From positions 1-64,000 of the forward strand of contig JADGEO010000013.1 in assembly GCA_016744335.1 (NCBI GenBank): a DNA stretch of 64,000 bases, read 5' to 3'. Numbering within the stretch: position 1 is the stretch's first letter; each line of letters opens with the position of its first letter. The notes below the pieces were generated by a model. It did no database searches. It was not told the origin of the DNA and was given only the letters and a program-made list of their open reading frames with translations. The position numbers were made by a program, and so were the translations under genes. This DNA comes from Anaerolineales bacterium. GTDB lineage: Bacteria > Chloroflexota > Anaerolineae > Anaerolineales > Villigracilaceae. This document shows, in pieces, positions 17,838 to 26,324 of this stretch.

Positions 17838-18430
17838 AAGGAATTCCTTTTTTGGGTGGGTAACTCCATCTATTCTAACTGATTTTTTTAGGTTGCGGAA
17901 AATAGAAGAGAGTTTTTAACCTGAGTTAGGGATAAGAAGGCTTAGCTGTTTGAATACTTAAAAGAGCTATAGGTTTCACAGATTTGCTCGGATTTTTGTT
18001 TTTTTAGCGAAGATTTGCGAGAATTAGCGGTTACGGATTTTATTCTCGATAGAGTCTATTATCTCGGCGTGAATGTGGGGAGCACAAAAACGTTTACGCT
18101 ACGCACCCGTTGAGGTGTTCAGAACACCAGCCTAAATCATGCTCGTCGCGGCGCGTCCAAGCTACTATGAATGAATTCATAGTTTGATACGGGAAGTCCG
18201 TTTATGGAGATTAAATAATTGTTTCGGTAATAAAAAATCTCGTACTCTTCCCCCATCCTAGCCTTCCCCCGAAAGGGGAAGGGACAATTTCTCCCCCTTC
18301 GGGGGAGATTATAGAGGGGGCTTGGGGTTCTTCTGACCTAAATTCTGTGCTTATATTATATTTATAATCATACGTTATACTGGGGAAATGTTCAGGAGAA
18401 ATGTAACTTTTTATCTGAGGAATTATCTAA
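17838..18430. other. Intergenic region made of short palindromes and dispersed repeats
   Basis: Nearly 600 bases without a credible gene. It contains a CACAGATTTGCTCGGATT-type repeat (about 17978), the palindrome GGTGTTCAGAACACC (18114-18128), the palindrome ACTATGAATGAATTCATAGT (18163-18182) and a C/G-rich repeat at 18250-18330. AT-rich sequence with TTATAC at about 18375 and a Shine-Dalgarno region precede the sigma gene. Confidence 0.55.
18250..18330. repeat. C/G-rich hairpin repeat, copy 1
   Basis: CCCCCATCCTAGCCTTCCCC is followed by two hairpins (CTTCCCC-GAAA-GGGGAAG and CTCCCCCTTCGGGGGAG). A close relative lies at 60533-60580. Confidence 0.65.
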
Positions 18431-19036
18431 ATGAGTAAAGAGAATCAAGAAGAATTTTCTTTAGAATTATTGCGTTCAGGTGATCGGGCAGAAATTGCCC
18501 GTCTTGTAGATGCCCACTCTGCAAATATCTATCGTGTGGCATTAAAGATGTTGGCAAATACGCAAGATGCAGAAGATGTGCTTCAAAACACTTTTTTTAA
18601 GGCTATTCAGGCGTTACCTACTTTTGAAGGGCGTTCAAGTTTATCTACTTGGCTTTATAGGATTGCAGTTAATGAATCGTTGATGCTTATTCGTCAGAGA
18701 AAGCCTGAGTTTGATCTTGTTATGAAGCCAGATGATGATGAAGAAAATGAACATCTTCTAACAGAATTTACCGATTGGTGCTGTTTGCCAGAAAGTGAGT
18801 TGATGTCTTCTGAGGCACAAGGTTATTTAGATGAAGCAATTCAGGAATTGTCAGAAAAATTGCGTGTAGTTTTTATCTTGCGAGATATTGAGAAATTATC
18901 TATTCGTGAGACTAGCGAAACCTTAGAGATAAGTGAAGCCGCGGTTAAGGTGAGACTTTTACGAGCGCGATTAGTATTACGTGAAATGCTTTCAAAGTAT
19001 TATGGAGAACAATTAGATGCGGAGAAGAGAGGATGA
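18431..19036 (+). CDS. ECF-type RNA polymerase sigma factor
   Basis: 201 residues of the sigma-70 family, group 4. Region 2 spans about residues 25-85 with 'DAEDVLQNTFFKAIQALPTF' and 'STWLYRIAVNESL'. Region 4 spans about 135-190 with 'LREKLRVVFILRDIEKLSI'-like sequence (LSEKLRVVFILRDIEKLSIR) and the helix-turn-helix 'ISEAAVKVRLLRARLVLREM'. Region 3 is absent, as in ECF factors. A Shine-Dalgarno-like GAGG lies about 12 bases upstream. The stop overlaps the zinc anti-sigma gene (ATGA). The redox genes just downstream suggest a thiol/oxidative-stress regulon, by inference. Confidence 0.93.
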   Translation: MSKENQEEFSLELLRSGDRAEIARLVDAHSANIYRVALKMLANTQDAEDVLQNTFFKAIQALPTFEGRSSLSTWLYRIAVNESLMLIRQRKPEFDLVMKPDDDEENEHLLTEFTDWCCLPESELMSSEAQGYLDEAIQELSEKLRVVFILRDIEKLSIRETSETLEISEAAVKVRLLRARLVLREMLSKYYGEQLDAEKRG

Positions 19037-19299
19037 ATAAAGACCTTGATTGTGGCGCATTCCTAGATTCTTTGTCTGAGTATGTTGATGGTGTAATAGA
19101 TTCTGCTTTGTGCGCAGAGATTGAAGATCATATAGCAGATTGCGATGATTGCCGTGTGGTTGTTGATACGCTCAAAAAGACGATTTATCTCTATCATAAA
19201 ACTTCAGAGAAAACGGTTATTCCCGTAGATGTACGTGAGAGACTTTTTCATCGCTTAGATTTAGATGATTTTGTTCAGGAAAAAAGTTTATTATCTTAA
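19033..19299 (+). CDS. Zinc-finger (ZAS-type) anti-sigma factor
   Basis: A small 88-residue cytoplasmic protein with the anti-sigma zinc motif H33-x3-C37-x2-C40 and extra cysteines at C7 and C27. The short helical tail lacks a membrane segment. Soluble ZAS proteins bind ECF sigma factors and, in RsrA-like members, release them when the zinc thiols are oxidised. Here the ATGA overlap with the sigma gene and the thiol-redox genes downstream fit that model, but redox sensing by this protein is inference. Confidence 0.87.
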   Translation: MNKDLDCGAFLDSLSEYVDGVIDSALCAEIEDHIADCDDCRVVVDTLKKTIYLYHKTSEKTVIPVDVRERLFHRLDLDDFVQEKSLLS

Positions 19300-19306
19300 A
19301 ATGTAA

Positions 19307-19334
19307 CTTCTTAGATACTCGTGCATCTAAGAAG
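19307..19334. terminator. Hairpin after anti-sigma gene
   Basis: A 10-bp perfect stem, CTTCTTAGAT / ATCTAAGAAG, with an 8-base loop and no T-tract. It may be a weak terminator or an mRNA-processing or stability element between the regulators and the selenoprotein gene. Confidence 0.45.
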
Positions 19335-19371
19335 GTAGTAAGCTAAATAAGCCGATAAAAGGAGAATTTTT

Positions 19372-20034
19372 ATGGCACAACTATTAAATGCAGATGTGAC
19401 AAAACAACTAGAAGAAGCTTTTGCCCCTATGCAAGAGGCTGTTGAAATGATGTTCTTCAGTCAAAAAGATGGATGTCAACATTGTGCAGACGCCCAACAA
19501 CTTCTCGAAGAAGTTGCCCCTATTTCCGATAAGCTAAATCTTACGATTTACGATCTCGATGATGATGCTGATGTTGCAGAGAAATTCAACGTAGACAAAG
19601 CCCCTGGAATTGTGATTGCCGCAAAAGATGGCGATACCCTTTCCGATTATGGCATTCGCTACGCTGGCATTCCCTCTGGGCATGAGTTTAGCGCATTGAT
19701 CCAAGATATTTTACTTGTCGCACAACGTGATTCTAACCTTGCACCAGAAACACGTGATTTTCTCAAAGAGTTGACAGAGCCTGTCTTGTTGCAGGTATTT
19801 GTCACCCCTACCTGACCATACTGCCCACGAGCCGTGACGCTCGCACATCAAATGGCAATGGAAAGTGATATGGTTCAAGCTGAAGCGGTAGCCGCCGGAG
19901 AATTCCGTGAATTATCGCAAAAATATAATGTAAGTGGTGTACCACAAACAACCTTAAATGATGGTGCCGCCAATGTTGTAGGCGCAGTACCTGAAAGCAA
20001 TATGGTTGCTGAAATAAAGAAAATTATAAGCTAG
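19372..20034 (+). CDS. Protein disulfide oxidoreductase, probable selenoprotein (U-P-Y-C)
   Basis: Two thioredoxin folds in tandem, 220 residues if the in-frame TGA at 19813-19815 is read as selenocysteine. The first fold has C35-Q-H-C38 and an Ala-Pro turn. The second reads FVTPT-[TGA148]-P-Y-C151-P and, after the TGA, continues open for 72 codons with 'YNVSGVPQTTL', the cis-Pro segment of the fold. Archaeal and bacterial PDOs (Pyrococcus PDO: CQYC at 35 and CPYC at 146) have Cys where the TGA stands. A hairpin at 19828-19843 resembles a bacterial SECIS. The Shine-Dalgarno sequence AAGGAG lies 7 bases before ATG. Expected role: cytoplasmic dithiol-disulfide exchange. A nonsense mutation or a base error (TGC/TGT to TGA) is the alternative. 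Confidence 0.82.
19813..19846 (+). promoter_or_regulatory. UGA-Sec codon and SECIS-like hairpin
   Basis: TGA at 19813-19815 is followed by a stem CGAGC (19828-19832), six-base loop CGTGAC and GCTCG (19839-19843). The loop begins 18 bases after the TGA and has G in its second position, inside the range described for bacterial SECIS elements (apical loop about 16-37 bases after UGA, G among its first bases). The lower stem is imperfect. Confidence 0.6.
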
Positions 20035-20045
20035 ACTAAAGACTT

Positions 20046-20086
20046 TAGACATCAGACCTGAGACTTAAGTTATGGTCTGATGTCTA
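20046..20086. repeat. Inverted repeat of the GTCTGATATCTGAGGTCT family
   Basis: TAGACATCAGACC and GGTCTGATGTCTA form a 13-bp stem, followed by a further unit ending AATATCTGAGGTCTTAGT directly before the glutaredoxin ATG (20111). Relatives occur at 44041-44075 and 61675-61700. Confidence 0.65.
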
Positions 20087-20110
20087 TGGTCTAATATCTG
20101 AGGTCTTAGT

Positions 20111-20362
20111 ATGGCAAGTGAAAAAAAACAACCCCGCGTAATTATGTTTTCAACGCCAACTTGTACTTATTGCAAGAAAGCAAAAAGCTATTTCCGCAAA
20201 AAAGGCATTCGCTTTAAAGATGTAGATGTATCAAAAGACCAATCTGCCGCTCGTGATATGGTACGCAAAAGCGGGCAACAAGGTGTTCCCCAAATTACGA
20301 TTGGGAGCAAGCATATAGTCGGTTTCGACCGTCCAAAAATTGATCGTTTATTAGGTCTGTAG
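20111..20362 (+). CDS. Glutaredoxin
   Basis: 83 residues. Active site C18-T-Y-C21 within 'FSTPTCTYCKKAK', then the cis-Pro 'GVPQITIG' and the C-terminal 'HIVGFDRPKIDRLL', which contains the G-F-D substrate-binding turn. The length is typical of NrdH-like/Grx proteins. It reduces protein disulfides or mixed disulfides; the electron donor cannot be told. The active-site context TPT-C-x-Y-C matches the TPT-U-P-Y-C site of the preceding gene. No Shine-Dalgarno sequence is clear because a dispersed repeat runs up to the ATG. A terminator follows at 20369. Confidence 0.92.
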   Translation: MASEKKQPRVIMFSTPTCTYCKKAKSYFRKKGIRFKDVDVSKDQSAARDMVRKSGQQGVPQITIGSKHIVGFDRPKIDRLLGL

Positions 20363-20368
20363 AAAATG

Positions 20369-20408
20369 AAAAAAGAATCTGAAACCTTTTGGTTTTAGAT
20401 TCTTTTTT
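20369..20408 (+). terminator. Intrinsic terminator after glutaredoxin
   Basis: An 18-bp stem AAAAAAGAATCTGAAACC / GGTTTTAGATTCTTTTTT with loop TTTT and a run of T. One mismatch. It closes the sigma-PDO-glutaredoxin group. Confidence 0.85.
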
Positions 20409-20599
20409 CATTATTTAAGTATCAAGCTACATATTAGATTCAAGATTTTTAGTCGTTTTCTCATGCAAAGCCGTAAAGTAGCTAAGAAAAATCTTAAAAA
20501 CTTTGCGTTTTAGCGTTTTTGCGTGAGATTTAAATATATTTTTATTCAAAGTGATGTGTGAAAAAGATTAGTATCAAGAAAAAGTGAGGTATTTCCCAA

Positions 20600-21214
20600 A
20601 TGGCAAAAAGAAATAATACTAGTAGAAAAAGCAAAAAAGAATTAAAGAAAAAAACGGCTCCCCCTGTTGGGCTTATCACCGTAGGTGTTGGGATTGTACT
20701 TTTGGGCATAGCCGCGCTTTTTCTGATGCCAAAACCATCAGACTCAGTAAGTGCCGATGGATCTACAGGGGAATATTCCTCTGTTCCTATGGAAGTGAAT
20801 TTTGATGCACCAGAATTAACACTCACCAATTTAGAAGGGGAAGAAGAATCGCTTGAGGATTATCTTGGCGAAGTGGTTATGGTTAATTTTTGGGCAACTT
20901 GGTGCCCTCCTTGTAAAGCAGAGCTACCCGTTTTGCAAGAATACTACGCAGACCATGTCGGCGAAGGGTTTACCATGATCGGTATAGATGCAAATGAACC
21001 TCAAGAGAAGGTCGCCAGCTTTATCGAAACAACGGATGTTACTTATCCTATTTGGCTTGACCTAGAAGGTGAAGGAAGTAGAGCCTTCAATGTGAATAGC
21101 TACCCATCATCTTTTGTTATTGATTGTGATGGCACCATTGTTCTCGCGTGGACAGGGCAAATTAGCAAAGAAATGCTCGAGAAACACGTCACACCCGTAA
21201 TTGAAAATAAATAA
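20600..21214 (+). CDS. TlpA-like thioredoxin, membrane-anchored
   Basis: 204 residues. A basic N-terminus (residues 1-20, Lys/Arg-rich) is followed by one hydrophobic helix (about 24-43) and a periplasm- or exterior-facing thioredoxin fold of the TlpA/ResA family: 'VNFWATWC102PPC105KAELP', then 'GIDANEPQEKVASFI', and the cis-Pro region 'NSYPSSFVIDCDG'. Such proteins reduce disulfides outside the cytoplasm, for example in cytochrome c maturation; the partner is unknown here. Terminators on both sides suggest an own promoter, but it lies in the same redox island. Confidence 0.9.
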   Translation: MAKRNNTSRKSKKELKKKTAPPVGLITVGVGIVLLGIAALFLMPKPSDSVSADGSTGEYSSVPMEVNFDAPELTLTNLEGEEESLEDYLGEVVMVNFWATWCPPCKAELPVLQEYYADHVGEGFTMIGIDANEPQEKVASFIETTDVTYPIWLDLEGEGSRAFNVNSYPSSFVIDCDGTIVLAWTGQISKEMLEKHVTPVIENK

Positions 21215-21264
21215 GAAGTGCATCGCATCTCAGAAGATGCGTTTTTAAAGAGCAGGAGATTAAT

Positions 21265-21732
21265 ATGGACGCAAAAGTAACTTGGGATCACGGTATGACC
21301 TTCGAAGGCACATCAGAATCTGGGTTTAAGGTGCCGCTTGGCACTGTCCCTGCGGTGGGTGGGGAGAACGATGGCTTCAAGCCCATGGAATTGATGGCTA
21401 TTAGTTTGGCTGGGTGTACAGCGATGGACGTTATTTCCATTTTGCGTAAAAAACGCCAAGAAATTACCGCCTACGAAGTCAGCGTTAATGCCGATACCGC
21501 AGAAAAACATCCTAAAGTTTTTACCCAATCGACCATCACCTATGACCTTACGGGTAAAAATATAGATGAGAAAGCCGTGCTTCGTGCTGTGCAACTCTCG
21601 GCAGATCGCTATTGTCCCGCACAAGGGATGCTAGACCAAATAATGCCTATCGAGTTGCTCTACGAAATTTACGAAGAGGGCGATAATGGCGAGCGGACTT
21701 TGGTTGTCAAAGGTGAATATAAACGGGATTAA
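21265..21732 (+). CDS. OsmC/Ohr-family protein
   Basis: 155 residues with the two family cysteines: C51 in 'LAGCTAMDVISILRKKR' and C117 in 'DRYCPAQ'. The N-terminal 'GGENDGFKPMELMAISL' (P-x-E-L) also fits the OsmC group. Members reduce organic hydroperoxides using these thiols. A Shine-Dalgarno sequence (GCAGGAG, about 8 bases before ATG) is present. The context with sigma factor, PDO, glutaredoxin and TlpA supports a peroxide/thiol-defence role. Confidence 0.92.
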   Translation: MDAKVTWDHGMTFEGTSESGFKVPLGTVPAVGGENDGFKPMELMAISLAGCTAMDVISILRKKRQEITAYEVSVNADTAEKHPKVFTQSTITYDLTGKNIDEKAVLRAVQLSADRYCPAQGMLDQIMPIELLYEIYEEGDNGERTLVVKGEYKRD

Positions 21733-21773
21733 GATAACTGAAACGTGAAGCGTGAAATTTGATTTAGAATCAG

Positions 21774-21812
21774 AAAGTCCCCGTTCTCTTTATGAGAATA
21801 GGGACTTTTTTT
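21774..21812 (+). terminator. Intrinsic terminator after OsmC gene
   Basis: AAGTCCCCGTTCTC / GAGAATAGGGACTT with loop TTTAT and seven T. The T-run continues into the 75-bp direct repeat described at 21806. Confidence 0.85.
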
Positions 21813-21880
21813 GTAGATGGAACGCGCATGAACTTGGGCTTGATGGCGTTTAAATAACAGTTTCTTGGTGAGATTCTTTT
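21806..21880 (+). repeat. Direct repeat flanking the toxin-antitoxin pair, left copy
   Basis: About 75 bases beginning TTTTTTTGTAGATGGAACGC and ending TTTCTTGGTGAGATTCTTTT. It is nearly identical to 22571-22646 except for a variable block of about 11 bases in the middle. The two copies bracket BrnT/BrnA. Confidence 0.85.
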
Positions 21881-21923
21881 TAAAACCACGTTCTAGCCAA
21901 TGCCTCCAGCGATAGAATTTATT

Positions 21924-21952
21924 TTGGATTGTTGCTAAGGGTCTGGTATACT
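21924..21952 (+). promoter_or_regulatory. Sigma-70-like promoter of the BrnT/BrnA operon
   Basis: -35 TTGGAT (21924-21929), 17-base spacer, -10 TATACT (21947-21952), 35 bases before the toxin ATG. BrnT/BrnA pairs are usually autorepressed by the antitoxin complex; no operator can be pinned down here. Confidence 0.6.
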
Positions 21953-21986
21953 TAAAGTCTAGTTTTTGCTCAATTTAGGAAATCAG

Positions 21987-22289
21987 ATGCAATATAATTT
22001 TGACTGGGATCCCGAAAAAGAACGGAAAAATATCCACAAGCACAAGCTCTCTTTTCGTCAGTCAGCTACAGTTTTTCGTGACCCCAACCATATTTCAATA
22101 TATGATGAGAATCATAGCACGCATGAAGATCGTTGGATAACGATTGGTATTGACCAAAGTGCTATTCATCGTGTTATTGTGCATACTTTCAGAAAAACTG
22201 GCGAAAACACAATTGAAATTCGCATCATTTCGGCTCGAAAGGCAAACCGAGAAGAAAAGAAGCAATATATAAAAAGTGAATTATTATGA
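21987..22289 (+). CDS. brnT: BrnT-family toxin (RNase-type)
   Basis: 100 residues from ATG at 21987, preferred over an upstream in-frame TTG at 21966 because the family begins with the 'YNFDWDPEKERKNIHKHKLSF' pattern and TTAGGA lies 9 bases before this ATG. Later family segments are present: 'DEDRW'-like HEDRWITIG, and 'RIISARKANREEKKQY' at the C-terminus, a typical BrnT ending. The known Brucella BrnT is a ribonuclease toxin. The gene overlaps the antitoxin by ATGA (22286-22289). Confidence 0.9.
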   Translation: MQYNFDWDPEKERKNIHKHKLSFRQSATVFRDPNHISIYDENHSTHEDRWITIGIDQSAIHRVIVHTFRKTGENTIEIRIISARKANREEKKQYIKSELL

Positions 22290-22498
22290 AAAAAGAATAT
22301 GATTTTTCTAAGGGAGAGCGTGGAGAGTTCTATCACCCCGAAGCTGAGTTTATATTTCCTGTCTATCTTGAACCAGATGTGGATGACTATATGAATCAAC
22401 TGGCAAAAGAAAGGGGGCTTGATGTTCAGGCTTTGGTCAACGAATGGCTTAGGGCTAATATCAAATTATTTAACAGTGTTCCCGAGCGAGTTAGCTAA
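22286..22498 (+). CDS. brnA: BrnA-like antitoxin
   Basis: 70 residues, starting in the ATGA overlap with the toxin gene. The C-terminal half, 'PVYLEPDVDDYMNQLAKERG' followed by 'LDVQALVNEWLRANI', fits a ribbon-helix-helix DNA-binding fold (one strand, two helices). The toxin-binding part is the charged N-terminus. Small size, order and overlap support the antitoxin assignment. It is followed by its own terminator. Confidence 0.8.
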   Translation: MKKEYDFSKGERGEFYHPEAEFIFPVYLEPDVDDYMNQLAKERGLDVQALVNEWLRANIKLFNSVPERVS

Positions 22499-22535
22499 AA
22501 TTGATTTTAATCTAAATTTTAACGAAGAGTGTGTC

Positions 22536-22578
22536 AAAAAAGCTCCCGTTCCCTTCAAGGGAACAGGAGCTTTTTTTT
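22536..22578 (+). terminator. Intrinsic terminator after BrnA
   Basis: AGCTCCCGTTCCC / GGGAACAGGAGCT (one mismatch), loop TTCAA, eight T. The T-run leads into the right copy of the direct repeat, just as on the left side. Confidence 0.85.
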
Positions 22579-22646
22579 GTAGATGGAACGCGCGTGAACT
22601 TGGGCTTGATACCCATTAATGAACAGTTTCTTGGTGAAATTCTTTT
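22571..22646 (+). repeat. Direct repeat flanking the toxin-antitoxin pair, right copy
   Basis: Right-hand partner of 21806-21880. Shared blocks: TTTGTAGATGGAACGCGC, TGAACTTGGGCTTGAT, AACAGTTTCTTGGTGA and ATTCTTTT. Confidence 0.85.
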
Positions 22647-22670
22647 ATTATGCTTTCAAAGACTCTGTAT

Positions 22671-25600
22671 TTACCCAACCATATATTTCCCATCTTCTTC
22701 TCTGATTTGCCCTAATGCCAACAGCATTTCTAAAATCTCGCCAATTTGATCCAATCGTTTTTTAGTGCGCCGCCCTTTAAAGCCACTCGCTACTTCTATT
22801 TCCCCACCGGGATTATCAAAGAGAGCTAAAACTGAACGAACAGCTGTTGCTCTATCTTTGAGTGCTGTGGGCCAATTTTCTTTCTCAAGAGGGGCAGATG
22901 GGGTGTCTGATTTCACACCGACATCCATCAAAGTGGCTTGTTGATGCTGAACTTCATCGGGAGCTTGGTATTCGGGACGTAACCAGCGCACTTGCCCTTT
23001 GGCTTCTTCGATAGCACGCTCGGCATTAAGATCGACTAAATGTTGCAAGATTTCTTCATCACTAAGAGTTGAATCCCAGCCATAGGCATCAAAAACAGCT
23101 TGGTCTAAATTATCATGAAGTTCCTTGAGAATGCTGACCAACCCCTGCTCGTGGATAATTTTCTCTTTGGCATTCAGTGCTTCTTCAGCACGCACTTTTT
23201 CAAGGACATTATACATGCCTGTCAGGGTGAGTTTGGGATGCTGGCTCTGCTGACGTTTACGATGGGCATCGAGGGTTTCGCCCAACTCGCGGATGCGCGC
23301 TTTTTGGGTTTCGTTGGCGGCAGGGAAGGGGAATTTTTCAAAACCAGTTGTCTTTACATATACAGGGGTTGGGCCCAAAGTTGACCCTGTTGCCAGTACC
23401 CATTCAACATGAACGCGACTAGATAATACTCCGAGAAAATATGCGTCATCTAAAGCAAAGTTGATAAGTTTATTATCAGGAATAACGGTTTGGTCAAGAA
23501 AAACAAAAAAACGATGTTTTGATGTCTCCACAGTAACAATATATCTGGGTAAACCATTCAGCATATCTCGTAATTTTGGGTTGGTTTCACCAAAGAGCCA
23601 CCAATTTTCCCGCCTTGTTTTTCGTCTGTTTTGGTCACGTTCTGGTTTTACGTTTACAAGGATGTGATTATAGGTTTCGGGAAATTTTGTTTGAGATTCG
23701 TCTGCGGAGAGTCCATATAAATCTATTACCATGACATTGCGAGAGCATTGAGTAATATCACGCCCATTTTGGTAATGGCGAATATGTTTTTCTAAACCAG
23801 GAGTTTTTCCTAAACCAAGTTTTTTAGCATCTTCAGAAGAAACAATAAAACCCTTCCCAAATAATGAAACACCGCGATTACTTAAATCTTGATTTGCTTG
23901 TAGCGTTTTGGCACTTGTAACATTTGCTCCGATTGTTAAATCCGCTTGAAGCTTTCCTCTACTTTCTTCGAATAAAACATCAATATCATCGAGGTTATTT
24001 TTTCTTTCTGCTATCGTAGACTTGAGTAAACCATTGTTATTTCCTAATGCCGCAACTGTCATTGCAATACGAACCGCAGCACCATCTGCCGAATCGACCC
24101 AGGGATGATCAGGGATGGCAAAGACTAATGACAGAGGGTTTTTAGCACTTAAGTGACTTTGCAAAACACGGCGGTTAAATGTTTGACGCAAGCTGTTGGT
24201 GGTGATAAAGCCAAAACGCTGGGCTTTTTTTTCACGGACGAGTTCAGCGGCAATATGTCACCAGTACATGACAAAATCAACAGAGGCAGGCAGTTTTTTA
24301 TAGATGCCGCGTAAGGTTTCTGTATAGCCATCGCCCAGCGCATCACGCATACGAGCAATCCCAATAAAAGGCGGATTGCCGACGATAAAATCAGCTTGGG
24401 GCCATTCCGCCTTACGGGGGTTGATATATTTGTAGGCGGGCACTTGGGCGGCATCATCCGGCACGGGGTCGCCGGTAACGGGATGCAGTTTGGTACTGCG
24501 CCCGTCCCATCGGGTAACGGGTACCCCGTTAGGGTCCACGAGCGGCTCGACAGCGTCCCAATCCAGCACCGCATCACGACATTCGATATTGTGAAAATCC
24601 CGAATAATCGGCTCGGCGTGCGGCGTTTCACCGTGCGCTCGATAATGCCATTGCAGGTAGCCAATCCAGAGAACAATCTCGGCAATTGCCGCCGCACGCG
24701 GGTTAACTTCAATCCCTAAAAATTGCTGAGGCGATACCGTAATTCCCTGCATCTCTAGCTTCATCTGCCCTTCGCCTAATTCTTTCAGCGTATTCAAGAC
24801 TTCTCCTTCCAGACGTTTTAAATGTTCCAAAGTCACGTAAAGGAAATTCCCTGAGCCACAGGCAGGGTCGAGAATGCGAATAGTAGCCAATCTTTTTTGA
24901 AAAGTTTCTATCTCTGAGATAGCCTCTTCTGACTGCCCCGATTCTGCTTGTAGCAAAGCCGCAATTTGTACGCTTTCCCACTCTGCTCGTAAAGGTTCAA
25001 TAATAGTGGGGTTGACCAAGCGTTCAACATAGGCGCGTGGGGTGTAATGCGCCCCTAATTTATGACGCTCAATAGGGTTGAGCGCACGTTCTAAAAGGGT
25101 GCCAAAAATAGCTGGCTCTACATCTCGCCAACTTGCTTCTGCGGCTTCAATAAGTAATTCTATTTGTGCTGAATTTAGAGGGAGTGCAGTCTGGTCAGCA
25201 AAGAGACCGCCATTAAATTTAGGGATTTGACGGCGTAAAATGACAGAAAATCCGCCTTTATCCATCGTTGCCCACAAATGTTCCAACATTTCTTTAAAGC
25301 TGGCAGGGTCAAGACGAATATCAGTGAGCAATTGAGTAAAACTCCGCTCTGGTAATAAGCCTACATCTTCCGCAAACATGGTGAAAAGACAACGCATAAG
25401 AAATTGGGCAACGGTTTCAGGGTCGCTACTGCCTTCCAATGATTTTGCCAATTCTGCCAATCGCCCCGCAATTTCCCGCGTCACCTTGGCACTACGCCGC
25501 GCTGGGTCGAGGCTCATCGGGTCATCCCAAACTTGGCGTAATAATTGGCGCACGTTATCATCGTGCAAATCTTCGAGTTTTAATCGGTAGCTACTGGGGT

Positions 25601-26156
25601 CAGGGAAGGGGACATAATTCCCGCCTGTGCGACTAAATTCACTGTATAGCGCAATCGTATTCCCTACATCTACAACGAGGATGAAAGGAGGGCGTCCGTT
25701 TAAGATTTCTTCGGATGGAAGGCCGCGTGCGTAGCGTTGGGCTTGCTTCTGCGCTTTTTCCATTGCTGTATCCCAACCTTTGGTGCCACGAATCGCCGTT
25801 CCTGTTTTGTGCTGCTTCTTACGCCGTAAAGCAACTTCAGAAAAAACAGGTTGATCTTTTTTCTGCTTATTGCTCCCCTGTTTTGCTTCTAATACAAAGC
25901 AATTGCGTTTGTATAGGTCGATAAAATTTGTCGTACCATGTGCAGAGGGAACGCGCTTCTCGAAAACATAAGCGTTTTCATGTGGATTCTCAGACGCGGG
26001 TTGCGGGTGCGTAAGACCAATAATGTCGCAGAGTTCGGCGATAAAAAGCTGGTGGTTGGCGCGTTCCGCCGCACCGGAGGCTTGCCAGCGGTCAATAAAT
26101 GCTTGAATATCTTTTGGTGAAGTTGCCATGTTTGTTGTTGTTTTAGTTGTAATCAT
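22671..26156 (-). pseudogene. MmeI-like DNA methyltransferase/restriction protein, interrupted by TGA
   Basis: About 1160 codons in one frame, broken by a single TGA at 24258-24260. The N-terminal half begins with the MmeI-type '[24 protein letters not shown]' and carries the probable nuclease region '[18 protein letters not shown]', followed by the methyltransferase motif I '[10 protein letters not shown]' and motif IV 'NPPF' (catalytic). After TGA the frame continues 'HIAAELVREKKAQRFGFITT' into the target-recognition and C-terminal domains. The context VMYW-[TGA]-H suggests TGG (Trp) mutated to TGA. Type IIL proteins combine cleavage, methylation and recognition in one chain, so a stop here should abolish methylation. 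A base error in the assembly is possible. Confidence 0.85.
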
Positions 26157-26179
26157 TCACTCCCTCATAAAAAAGGGAT

Positions 26180-26268
26180 TACAAAAGTCTCCGAAGAAAC
26201 GGCTTTTGTTTGAAAAAAACTAATGCGAATTCTTCTCTCTTGCAAAATTATCGTTTAAGACTTTTGTA
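26180..26268. repeat. Inverted repeat upstream of MmeI-like gene
   Basis: TACAAAAGTCT and AGACTTTTGTA are perfect 11-base arms 67 bases apart. It may be a small non-autonomous element. The region up to 26320 holds no gene. Confidence 0.45.
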
Positions 26269-26324
26269 GCCTCACGGGACCTGAACGGTTACTTTTAGCT
26301 TTGAAGGGAAAATTTCTGTTTATT

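Noticed and set aside
24258..24260. TGA in the MmeI-like gene as a second selenocysteine codon
   Set aside because: The position calls for Trp, not Cys, and no SECIS-like hairpin follows; a nonsense change or base error is simpler.
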